DNA of 6,686 nt from JACPAP01 sp035287045 (GCA_035287045.1 DATECF010000176.1:1-6686), one strand, 5' to 3'; shown: positions 1-6,335, counted from the first letter of the stretch. A program made the numbers and translations. Notes: generated from the letters alone by a model not told the origin.

Positions 1-1
1 G

Positions 2-1183
2 CACGCCGCGCCGGTGGCCGGGCGCGCCCTGCAACAACTGACGCCGGATCTGGCCGCGGAGGCGCTGGCCGCGCTGGACCCCGACGCGTTTCGCGGTCTG
101 ATGCGAACGCTCGAGCCGGTGCGCGCCGCCTCGATCCTGGCACGGCAGGACGCCGAGAAGCGGGAAGAGCGGCTGGCGCTCCTGGAGCCAGCGGATGCCA
201 AAGAGATCCGGACGCTCATGAGCTACGAGCCCGGAACCGCGGGCGCGGTCATGGACGCGCGGATCACCACCTTCCGGGCCGACGCGACCGTCAAGGAAGC
301 GCTGGCGAAGCTCCGGTCCCTGCGGGGACGGCCCATCGCCGACGTCTTCGTGATCGACGACGACGGCCGGTTGGCGGGGGCGATGCCGCTGCAGGAGATG
401 GCGGTAGCCGACCCCGGCGTCCGGCTGGACGGCCTGCGGCTGCGGCTGCCGGTCAGCGTGCAGGCGACCACGTCTCGCGAAGAAGTGGTCGAGGTCTTCG
501 AGCGGGGTATCGGCACCACCATTCCGGTGGTGGATTACGACCATCGCCCGGTGGGCGTGATCCGAAACGACGTTCTGGTCGCGGCGGCGCAACAGGAAGC
601 CACCGCCGACCTGCAAAAGATGGTGGGCGCCAGCACCGAAGAGCGGGCGCTTTCCTCGGCGCCGTTCGCGGTGAAGAAGCGGCTGCCGTGGTTGCAGATC
701 AACCTCGGCACCGCATTCCTCGCGTCCGCGGTGGTAGGCCTCTTCGAGGACACCATCGCGAAATACACGGCGCTTGCCGTGCTGCTTCCCGTGGTGGCGG
801 GCCAGTCGGGCAATACCGGCATGCAGGCGCTGGCGGTGACCCTCCGGGGCCTGGCGCTCCGGGAAATCCGGCTGCGCCACTGGCCGCGGGTGGCCCTGAA
901 GGAGCTGGCCGCGGGAGCCTTGAACGGCGTGGCGGTGGCGTTGGTGACGGCCCTGGGCGTGTACCTCTGGAGCGGCTCGGTGGGGCTCACCGCGGTGATC
1001 GGGATTGCGATGGTCGGCTCGATGGTGATCGCCAGCATCGCGGGGGCTTCGGTCCCGATGGTGCTCCAGCGGCTGGGGCTGGACCCGGCGCAGGCGTCGT
1101 CCGTGGTGCTGACCACGCTGACCGATTGCGGCGGATTCTTCGCCTTCCTCGGACTGGCGGCACTGATGAGCGGCATGCTGTAG
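2..1183 (+). CDS. mgtE: MgtE-type magnesium transporter, 5'-truncated by window edge
   Basis: Inner-membrane Mg2+ channel/transporter of the MgtE (SLC41-like) family. The frame is open to the window edge. The first in-frame start is the GTG at 14, but residues from there (ELxPxxAxxxL-type helical repeats) are already inside the cytosolic MgtE-N domain, so the true start is probably upstream. Numbering from GTG 14: MgtE-N remnant to about 65; two CBS domains about 70-195, the regulatory Mg2+ sensor in this family; plug helix about 197-222; then a membrane domain with about five hydrophobic segments (225-246, 252-276, 298-319, 324-352, 361-386). The pore signature PVVAGQSGNTGMQ (259-271) and an Asp in the last helix (TTLTD, D371), the position of the family's Mg2+-binding Asp, support the call. 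The visible 389 residues compare with about 450 for full-length proteins. It converges on dnaE2 and is probably unrelated to it. Confidence 0.93.
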   Translation, partial: HAAPVAGRALQQLTPDLAAEALAALDPDAFRGLMRTLEPVRAASILARQDAEKREERLALLEPADAKEIRTLMSYEPGTAGAVMDARITTFRADATVKEALAKLRSLRGRPIADVFVIDDDGRLAGAMPLQEMAVADPGVRLDGLRLRLPVSVQATTSREEVVEVFERGIGTTIPVVDYDHRPVGVIRNDVLVAAAQQEATADLQKMVGASTEERALSSAPFAVKKRLPWLQINLGTAFLASAVVGLFEDTIAKYTALAVLLPVVAGQSGNTGMQALAVTLRGLALREIRLRHWPRVALKELAAGALNGVAVALVTALGVYLWSGSVGLTAVIGIAMVGSMVIASIAGASVPMVLQRLGLDPAQASSVVLTTLTDCGGFFAFLGLAALMSGML

Positions 1184-1221
1184 GTGTCGGCGGCGGCTGG
1201 GGCGTTGTGGCTGCCAGACGA

Positions 1222-4200
1222 TTAGCCCCAGCTCTTCGCGTCCGGCGCCCAGCGGCGCAGGTTCTTGAGCAGGGAATAAGGATTCATCCCCCTCCATCGT
1301 CCTCCATCGCCCTCCATCCCCCAGGTGGTCGGGGCGGCGGAGCGGCGGACTTCCAGCCCCCGCACCTCCTCCGCGATCACGTTCATCGAGCCATCGTCCT
1401 TGGCGAGCTTGCCGCTGATCCACAGGAACGGCTCGCTCCGTATCGCCACGCGATCCCGGTCGTAGAGATCCGGCCGCACGATCGCGTTGATCATGCCCGC
1501 CTCGTCCTCCATCAGCACGAACACGAACCCCTTGGCCGTATGCGGCCGCTGGCGGGCCACCACCAGCCCGGCCACTTCCACGTGCGAGTTGTGCTCCAGC
1601 TTCCCCAGCGCGGCGCTGGACGTGAGGCCCGGCGGGAGACCGCCGCGCAACAGCTGGAAAGGATGCCCGCCCGCCGCGAAGCCCAGCACCTGGTACTCGG
1701 CCACCAGCCGCTCGGTGGCCTCCAGGCCGCCGAACGTGAGGTGCTCGTACGGGTGATTGAGCGGCAGCTCCAGCTGATGGCGCACACGCGCCGGATCCCG
1801 CTGCTCGTGTTTGGGTGGGAGCCAGAGCCCCACCTGCCACAGCAGTTCCCGCCGGGTGAGCCCGAAGCCGTCGCAGCCGCCCACCCAGACCAGGTTTTCG
1901 ATCGCGTTGCGTGACAGCTTGGGCGGCGCCCGGCGTACTAAGTCACCCAGGCTCCGGAAGGGGCCGTTACGCTCACGTTCGAGGACCAGCTGCTCGGCAG
2001 GTTCCTCGCTCCACTCTCGGAGAAATGCCAGACCTACGCGGACGGCCTGGGGAACGGCATGAGGGCATGACGGCATGATGGCATGGTGTGGCGGCACGTC
2101 GTCATGCCGTGGTGCCGTTATGCCGTCATGCCGTGGTGCCGTTATGCCGTCGTCGTATTCTACCGTGCAATACACATCGCTCGCATTCACGTCCGGCAGC
2201 CGGATCTCGATCCCATGCCGCCCCGCGTCGCGGCCCAAGGCGTCCAGTGAGTAGAAGCCCATGGGCTGGTTGTTGAACAGTCCGGTGTAGTACTCGACCG
2301 GGTAATACTGGCGGAGCCAGGCGGACTGGTATGCCAGCAACCCGAACGCCGCGGCGTGGGACTTGGGGAAGCCGAACTCGGAGAACGCGACCACCTGCTC
2401 GAAGACATGCTTGGCCGTGGGTTCCGAGACGCCGCGGGTTGCTGCCCCTTCCTTGAACTCCTCCCAGAAGCCTTCCATCAGCTCGCGTGAGCGGCGCCGG
2501 CTCATGGCGCGACGCAGCGCCTCGGCCTGGCCGGCGGTGAATCCGGCGAGCGCCTGGCACACCTGGAGCACCTGGTCCTGATACAGGATCACGCCGAGGG
2601 TTTCTCCCAGACATTCCTTCAAGAGTGGATGATCTACCGGGGGATCGTAGGGCCGGCCCTGCTGCCGGGCGCGGCGCTGGGCCTCGCGGCGGCGTACATA
2701 GGGATTCACCGCGCCGCCCACGATGGGTCCGGGCCGCACGATCGCCACCTCCACGGCGAGATCCTCCAGATTCCGGGGCCGAGTCCGGCGGATCATCTGG
2801 ATCTGCGCCCGGCTTTCGATCTGGAAGAGCCCCACCGTGTCGCCGGCGCAAATGCGGTCGTACACCGCCTGGTCGTTGAAGTCGATGCGCGAGAGATCCG
2901 GCGGCTTCCCTTCCCTCCTCGCGATGAGCTCGACGCTCTCTTCCACCAGCGATAGCATGCCCAGTGCCAGAAAATCGATTTTGACGAAGCGGGCGTCGTC
3001 GCAGGAATCCTTGTCCCACTGGCAGATCACCCGATCCGGCATGGCGGACAACTCCAGCGGCACGGTTTCTACCAGCGGGCGGCTGGCAATGATCATCCCG
3101 CCCACGTGCTGCGAGATGTGGCGCGGGAGGCCGGCGATCTCCTCGGCCAGGTCGCACAGCTCGCGCCACAACGGGGCGTCCACCTTGCCGGCGAAGCCGG
3201 GCAAGCTCGCCAACTCTTCCCGTAAGCCCGTGGCCGAGTGGTGCGAGACTAGCTTGGCCACCTGCTCGATCTCTCCCGGCGGCAGATCCAGCGCCTTGCC
3301 GATCTCGCGCACCGCCGAGCGCATCCGATAGGTGGGAAACGAGCAGACCAGTCCCACGTGCTCCGCGCCGTAGCGCTGATAGACACGGCGAATCAACTCC
3401 TCGCGGATCTCGCGGGGGAAATCGAGGTCAATGTCGGGCACCGAGGCCAGCGACTCGTTCAGGAACCGGCCCAGGAACAGGTGGTTGGCGACGGGATCAA
3501 TGTGGGAGAGGCCCAGGAAGTAACACACGATGGACGACACCGAAGAGCCACGTCCCCGCCCCGGCAGCAAGTTGGCCATGGCTCGCCGAGTGCCGCGCCG
3601 CACGTCCCGGCCCACCTCGCGCGCCAGCTCAAAGAGATCGTGATATACCAGGAAGAACCCGGAGAGCTTGTGGTGCTCGATCAGCCGCAGTTCGTCGGCC
3701 AGGCGGCGCTCGGCCTCGGCGCGCAGGTCGGCGCCGGACGGGTACATCTCGTCCAGCCTGGCGCGGCACAGCTCGCCCAACGCCTGTGGGGCGGGCGTGC
3801 GATCCGCGCCGTGGAAGTCGGGGAAGGTGTAGCCCAGGTCCCTGGTGATGTCGAACGCCTGGCAGCGCTGGGCTACACCAAAGGTGTTGGCGATGGCGTC
3901 CGGCCGGTCGCGGAAGACCGCGGCGACCTCCGCCGGCGGACGCAGGTAGAACTCACTGTTGGGCCGGCGGACCGCGTGCGAGCCGTCCAGGGTGGCACGG
4001 TGGCGAATAGCGACCAGCACGTCGTGCAGCCGGTGACGCGCCTGGGTGTGGTAGTGCACGTCGCCGGTGGCGACCACGGAGAGCCCCACGGCGTCCGCGA
4101 TGTCGCACAGGGCGCGCGTGAGATCTCGATCGCCACGCACGGCGTTGCGCTGGAGCTCCACGAAGAACCGCTCCCGCCCAAACTCGGCCCGGCAGCGCTC

Positions 4201-4641
4201 GGCGAACCGGCGCGCGGCGGTGAACCCCTCGGTGGCCAATACGCGCGGCAAGAGGCCGCTGCGGCAGCCGGAAAGGATGATCAATCCCCCATGGCGTTGC
4301 TCCAGTGACGCGATGTCCAGCCTGGGATCGCGCCGATCTTCGCGCTGCAGGTGTGTCTCCGTGATGAGACGACAGAGGTTGGCATAGCCCTGAGGTGTTT
4401 CGGCCAGCAGGGTGACGTGCGATCCGTCCAGCAGGGTAACCTCGGCGCCGGTGATCGCTTGGAGGCCCATCTGCTTGGCCACCTGGGCGAACGCCATGGA
4501 GCCGTAGAGGCCGTTGTGGTCGGTGAGCGCCAGGGCGGGGTAGCCCAGGGCCTGCGCCTCGAGCACCAGCTGCTCGGGGAGCGAGGCGCCGTCCAGGAAC
4601 GAGAAGGCGGAGTGGCAGTGGAGCTCTATGTACGACGGCAT
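1222..4641 (-). CDS. dnaE2: Error-prone DNA polymerase III alpha subunit DnaE2
   Basis: C-family polymerase that extends across DNA lesions in the ImuB/DnaE2 mutasome, causing damage-induced mutation. The ATG at 4641 gives 1,139 residues beginning MPSYIELHCHSAFSF, the expected DnaE2 N-terminus; a GTG at 4677 would add 12 repeat-like residues. Domains: PHP about 1-200 (HCH at 8-10, DH at 41-42, DVH at 194-196); palm with PDIDLDF (402-408, catalytic D405 and D407) and KIDFL (third Asp, D556); fingers about 560-800; helix-hairpin-helix about 905-935; OB fold about 1020-1095. QLELPL at 956-961 lies between HhH and OB, where E. coli DnaE has its clamp-binding peptide, so it is a plausible clamp contact (inference). 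Repeat-derived residues interrupt a linker (about 829-866) and the C-terminal tail (about 1105-1118). It is last in the imuB operon. Active enzyme expected; the effect of the insertions is unknown. Confidence 0.96.
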   Translation of the reverse strand: MPSYIELHCHSAFSFLDGASLPEQLVLEAQALGYPALALTDHNGLYGSMAFAQVAKQMGLQAITGAEVTLLDGSHVTLLAETPQGYANLCRLITETHLQREDRRDPRLDIASLEQRHGGLIILSGCRSGLLPRVLATEGFTAARRFAERCRAEFGRERFFVELQRNAVRGDRDLTRALCDIADAVGLSVVATGDVHYHTQARHRLHDVLVAIRHRATLDGSHAVRRPNSEFYLRPPAEVAAVFRDRPDAIANTFGVAQRCQAFDITRDLGYTFPDFHGADRTPAPQALGELCRARLDEMYPSGADLRAEAERRLADELRLIEHHKLSGFFLVYHDLFELAREVGRDVRRGTRRAMANLLPGRGRGSSVSSIVCYFLGLSHIDPVANHLFLGRFLNESLASVPDIDLDFPREIREELIRRVYQRYGAEHVGLVCSFPTYRMRSAVREIGKALDLPPGEIEQVAKLVSHHSATGLREELASLPGFAGKVDAPLWRELCDLAEEIAGLPRHISQHVGGMIIASRPLVETVPLELSAMPDRVICQWDKDSCDDARFVKIDFLALGMLSLVEESVELIARREGKPPDLSRIDFNDQAVYDRICAGDTVGLFQIESRAQIQMIRRTRPRNLEDLAVEVAIVRPGPIVGGAVNPYVRRREAQRRARQQGRPYDPPVDHPLLKECLGETLGVILYQDQVLQVCQALAGFTAGQAEALRRAMSRRRSRELMEGFWEEFKEGAATRGVSEPTAKHVFEQVVAFSEFGFPKSHAAAFGLLAYQSAWLRQYYPVEYYTGLFNNQPMGFYSLDALGRDAGRHGIEIRLPDVNASDVYCTVEYDDGITAPRHDGITAPRHDDVPPHHAIMPSCPHAVPQAVRVGLAFLREWSEEPAEQLVLERERNGPFRSLGDLVRRAPPKLSRNAIENLVWVGGCDGFGLTRRELLWQVGLWLPPKHEQRDPARVRHQLELPLNHPYEHLTFGGLEATERLVAEYQVLGFAAGGHPFQLLRGGLPPGLTSSAALGKLEHNSHVEVAGLVVARQRPHTAKGFVFVLMEDEAGMINAIVRPDLYDRDRVAIRSEPFLWISGKLAKDDGSMNVIAEEVRGLEVRRSAAPTTWGMEGDGGRWRGMNPYSLLKNLRRWAPDAKSWG
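1281..1320. repeat. 10-bp tandem repeat in the 3' end of dnaE2
   Basis: Three consecutive 10-bp units with consensus CCTCCATCSY start at 1291, 1301 and 1311; a degenerate copy (GATTCATCCC) precedes them at 1281. Read in dnaE2 they encode Gly/Arg-rich residues (GMEGDGGRWRGM) between the OB-fold region and a short basic tail. Three units equal 30 bp, so the frame is kept. This unit differs in sequence and period from the 8-bp arrays elsewhere in the cassette. Confidence 0.75.
2054..2151. repeat. Paired inverted arrays of 8-bp units inside dnaE2
   Basis: The left arm (2054-2085) is four 8-bp units of the form ACGGCATG. The right arm (2104-2151) is six units in the opposite orientation, of the form RTGCCGTN. 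An 18-bp spacer separates them. The arms are imperfectly complementary and could fold into a long hairpin. In dnaE2 the element encodes low-complexity residues (DGITAPRH twice, then a His/Pro/Cys-rich stretch) at about residues 829-866, between the fingers region and the helix-hairpin-helix region. From memory, DnaE2 relatives have only a short linker here, so about 30 residues look inserted. Confidence 0.85.
2104..2151. repeat. Exact 24-bp tandem duplication (2 copies)
   Basis: Bases 2104-2127 and 2128-2151 are identical, and the GTC before the first copy continues the same period. Each 24-bp unit is itself three 8-bp units, each of the form RTGCCGTN. On the minus strand the two copies encode the peptide DGITAPRH twice in DnaE2. 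The perfect identity suggests a recent duplication. Confidence 0.9.
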
Positions 4642-4707
4642 AACGGCATAACGGCAGCCCCGCCCCCGCTCCACCACATCCCCACGGCATGACGGCGGGA
4701 CGGCGTG
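4635..4707. repeat. 8-bp repeat array spanning the small-gene/dnaE2 junction
   Basis: Three units of the form ACGGCATA occupy 4635-4658 and three more (ACGGCATG, ACGGCGGG, ACGGCGTG) occupy 4684-4707, all in the same orientation, with a 25-bp C-rich spacer. The array starts immediately after the stop codon of the small gene and runs through the dnaE2 start: on the minus strand the first dnaE2 codons, ATGCCG, are part of a unit. The nearest purine-rich Shine-Dalgarno-like GGAG on the minus strand (4672-4669) lies 27 bases before the ATG, too far for a usual site, with the repeat units between them. Confidence 0.82.
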
Positions 4708-4708
4708 A

Positions 4709-4987
4709 CTAGAGACGCTGTTGGAACCACTCTCCGGTTACGAGATCCTGGTACAGCACGACATGTTTTCCTCCTTCGAACAACACCTCGACGTATCGCC
4801 GCGAAATCGGCTTCCTCCACCATTCATCGTCGACGCGCCAGATCTCTCCGATTGCGTCGACAACGGCGCTGCCGTTCTCTGCCGTCATGCCGTTATGCCG
4901 TGGAGAAGGGCTAGGGGTGGCTGGGCTGCCGTTCTGTCGTGGCCGAACCACTGCCGGTAGCCCGCGCTCATCCAGCTCCACCTCCAC
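4709..4987 (-). CDS. Small DUF6504-like protein between imuB and dnaE2
   Basis: A 92-residue protein, if the GTG at 4987 is used, 14 bp after the imuB stop. The start is uncertain: a second GTG follows at 4981, no clear Shine-Dalgarno is seen, and the ATG that directly follows the imuB stop is in another frame. The N-terminal piece reads VELDERGLPAVVRP. The conserved-looking core (about 45-92) is GEIWRVDDEWWRKPISRR followed by beta-strand-like residues ending LVTGEWFQQRL. I recall this Trp-rich pattern from DUF6504 proteins encoded beside imuB-type genes; function unknown. Residues about 16-40 (Pro/Ser/Asn-rich) are encoded by an 8-bp repeat array and interrupt the expected continuous domain. 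No signal peptide or membrane segment is visible. Its place in the operon suggests a mutasome accessory role (inference). Confidence 0.72.
   Translation of the reverse strand: MEVELDERGLPAVVRPRQNGSPATPSPSPRHNGMTAENGSAVVDAIGEIWRVDDEWWRKPISRRYVEVLFEGGKHVVLYQDLVTGEWFQQRL
4869..4941. repeat. 8-bp repeat array inside the small DUF6504-like gene
   Basis: Units of the form NTGCCGTN occur at 4869-4876, 4879-4886, 4887-4894 and 4895-4902, with one 2-bp interruption. After a 23-bp gap, two diverged units follow at 4926-4941. They are in the opposite orientation to the array at 4635-4707, so the two arrays flank the conserved core of the small gene as inverted repeats. The frame stays open; the region encodes Pro/Ser/Asn-rich residues unlike the rest of the protein. 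Confidence 0.75.
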
Positions 4988-5001
4988 CTGCCGTGGCGCA
5001 T

Positions 5002-6282
5002 TCAGGGCTCGTAGTCGATCAACGCGTAGCGGCGTTCGGGGAGGCGCGACCATGGGTGAACCTCGATGACGTGATAGAGCGTGGAGCGCTTGAGGCGCGT
5101 CTTGATCTCGTGCACGGCGGCGTGGAGCGCCTTGCGGCGGCCAGCGCGCGCGGCGCTCTCGGCGTCCCGGGCGAAGAGCTGCAATTCCGAAGTGCCGGGC
5201 GCGAAGGCGGTGAACTCCACGGCCAGTCGCTCCACCGCGCCCGCGGGCGGCGCCTGCTCGAGCCGCATCTTGAGGGGGGCGGCGAGGCGATGTTGGTCCG
5301 CCGAGGGATCCTTGAGAGTGAGTTCGATCAGCCAAGAGGCGCCCTGCTCCAGCGCGGCACGGGCTCGGACGATGTGGACCCGCCACCCCGTGCGACGCGG
5401 AGACTTGAGCGCGCGCTCGACCAGCCTGTCAATGGTGTTGGCCAGGATCACGCGATCCGCGATGGGTGTAGGGAAGTCCAGCGCGGCGATAATGGGCTCT
5501 GGGACTTCGCGCCCGGTGACCGGATCCGTGATCAGCCCCGCGGCCAAGCGCCACACCAGCCGTCCCAGGCGGCCGAACTGCGAGGTCACCGCCGTCTCCG
5601 GCAGCGCGGTGAGGTCACCCAGCGTCTTGAGGCCGAGCTGGTAAAAGCGGCGGTGCGTGTCGGGGTCCAGGGGCAAGGCGGCCACCGGTTGGGCGGCGAG
5701 GAACTCGAGCCGGTGCTCGTTCGCCACGATCACGAATTCGCCCGGTTTGGCTCGCGTCGCGGCGACCCACGCCGTGAACTTTCCCCTCCCCCAACCCAGG
5801 CGATAAGGCGGTCCGGCGGCCCGGCGGTCCGGCGGGATGTCGCTGAATTGGACCGCCCGTCCGCCTGACCGCCCGTCCGCCCCTTCCATAGCGCGCACAA
5901 TCTCCGCAATCACGCGCTCCGGTCCGCCGTACAAGCCTTCCAATCCGTCAACGCCCACATACGCCCGGCCCAGTTCCGCCGGCTCGATCACCGGGCTCAC
6001 ATGGCTCAGCGCGAGCAGCAGGCGAGCGAACTGTTCGTCGTACCAGACGGGATCCGGCTCCAGGAGCACGAGAGGGGGACATAGACCGATCGCCTGGCTG
6101 ACCGTGACGCCCGGTTTGACCCCCATGCGGCGGGCGACGGTAGAGACCATCCACACTCGCCGAGGGTCTTCCGGCGATAACAAGGCGGTGGGTTGGGGAA
6201 CTAGCTCGGCCCGGCGGGCCTCTTCACAGCGGAGGGGAAAAAGAGGAATCCAGACGCAGCAGGCGAGGTCGCTCTGGAGCAT
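5002..6282 (-). CDS. imuB: ImuB-type catalytically inactive Y-family polymerase homologue
   Basis: ImuB is the hub of the ImuB/DnaE2 mutasome; in known systems it binds the beta clamp and DnaE2 but does not polymerise. This 426-residue protein has the Y-family fold in outline: palm/fingers about 5-185 (ACCVWIPLFPL start, AYVGVDGLEGLYGG, WGRGKFTAWVAA), an HhH thumb about 200-250, and a little-finger region about 265-400. Catalytic acids are gone: the first-motif Asp position is W11, and the family Asp-Glu pair aligns by eye with G105-R106. ELQLF at 366-370 resembles a clamp-binding peptide (inference). It lacks the long C-terminal tail of many ImuB proteins and ends WSRLPERRYALIDYEP. Residues about 134-159 come from an 8-bp inverted repeat array. 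The ATG at 6282 is preceded by a dyad rather than a clear Shine-Dalgarno. First gene of the cassette. Confidence 0.9.
   Translation of the reverse strand: MLQSDLACCVWIPLFPLRCEEARRAELVPQPTALLSPEDPRRVWMVSTVARRMGVKPGVTVSQAIGLCPPLVLLEPDPVWYDEQFARLLLALSHVSPVIEPAELGRAYVGVDGLEGLYGGPERVIAEIVRAMEGADGRSGGRAVQFSDIPPDRRAAGPPYRLGWGRGKFTAWVAATRAKPGEFVIVANEHRLEFLAAQPVAALPLDPDTHRRFYQLGLKTLGDLTALPETAVTSQFGRLGRLVWRLAAGLITDPVTGREVPEPIIAALDFPTPIADRVILANTIDRLVERALKSPRRTGWRVHIVRARAALEQGASWLIELTLKDPSADQHRLAAPLKMRLEQAPPAGAVERLAVEFTAFAPGTSELQLFARDAESAARAGRRKALHAAVHEIKTRLKRSTLYHVIEVHPWSRLPERRYALIDYEP
5807..5882. repeat. Paired inverted arrays of 8-bp units inside imuB
   Basis: The left arm (5807-5838) is four 8-bp units of the form GGCGGTCC or GGCGGCCC, the last one degenerate. 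The right arm (5851-5882) is four units alternating GACCGCCC and GTCCGCCY, which is the same motif in inverted orientation. A 12-bp spacer separates them. Units alternate, giving a 16-bp higher period. The element encodes about 25 residues (Arg/Gly/Pro-rich) of ImuB just before the conserved WGRGKFTAWVAA segment, where family members normally continue directly. The layout is the same as the array in dnaE2 although the unit sequence differs. Confidence 0.83.
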
Positions 6283-6285
6283 AAA

Positions 6286-6303
6286 GGTCCAGGTAACTGG
6301 ACC
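6286..6303. promoter_or_regulatory. Perfect 18-bp dyad before imuB, candidate operator
   Basis: GGTCCAGGTAACTGGACC is a perfect inverted repeat with 7-bp arms and a 4-bp centre. It ends three bases before the imuB ATG and covers the predicted transcription start. This is a typical repressor position. It does not match the LexA boxes I know (GAAC-N4-GTTC, CTGT-N8-ACAG, GTTC-N7-GTTC). As RNA it could also form a hairpin that masks the start codon region. Confidence 0.55.
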
Positions 6304-6306
6304 CCG

Positions 6307-6335
6307 AATATATCCAGAAGATAAACACTCTGCAA
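6307..6335 (-). promoter_or_regulatory. Candidate sigma70-type promoter of the imuB cassette
   Basis: On the minus strand, TATATT (6312-6307) matches the -10 consensus at 5 of 6 positions. TTGCAG (6335-6330) is a weak -35 (3 of 6) with an ideal 17-bp spacing. Predicted transcription starts near 6300, inside the dyad at 6286-6303. The surrounding 93-bp gap is markedly AT-rich compared with the rest of the window. The call rests on hexamers alone. Confidence 0.45.

Noticed and set aside
1192..1215. Possible terminator hairpin between mgtE and dnaE2
   Set aside because: The stem is only six pairs including a G-U, with a 12-base loop and no T-run on either side. It is too weak to call.
688..1914. 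Long plus-strand open frame of 408 codons
   Set aside because: It overlaps the mgtE membrane domain in another frame and then runs antisense to dnaE2. Its translation is rich in Arg/Gly/Pro without domain motifs, as expected of a GC-rich shadow frame.
2054..2151. Possible CRISPR array
   Set aside because: Units are 8 bp and contiguous, with inverted arms and no unique spacers of regular length. It lies inside a coding region with no cas gene nearby.
2126..3169. Minus-strand open frame of 347 codons in a second frame of dnaE2
   Set aside because: It lies wholly inside dnaE2 and its Arg/Pro/Gly-rich translation is typical of a shifted GC-rich frame.
3358..4308. Plus-strand open frame of 316 codons
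   Set aside because: It is entirely antisense to the conserved PHP and palm coding part of dnaE2 and has no recognisable motif.
4642..4677. GTG at 4677 as the dnaE2 start
   Set aside because: The 12 extra residues are encoded by spacer and repeat sequence and precede the normal family N-terminus. The ATG at 4641 fits better, though the GTG cannot be excluded.
4999..5001. ATG directly after the imuB stop (TGAATG) as start of the small gene
   Set aside because: It is in a different frame from the DUF6504-like core and reaches a stop codon inside the 8-bp array after 38 codons.
4939..5868. Plus-strand open frame of 309 codons
   Set aside because: It is antisense to imuB with no recognisable domain. 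It stays open because of high GC.
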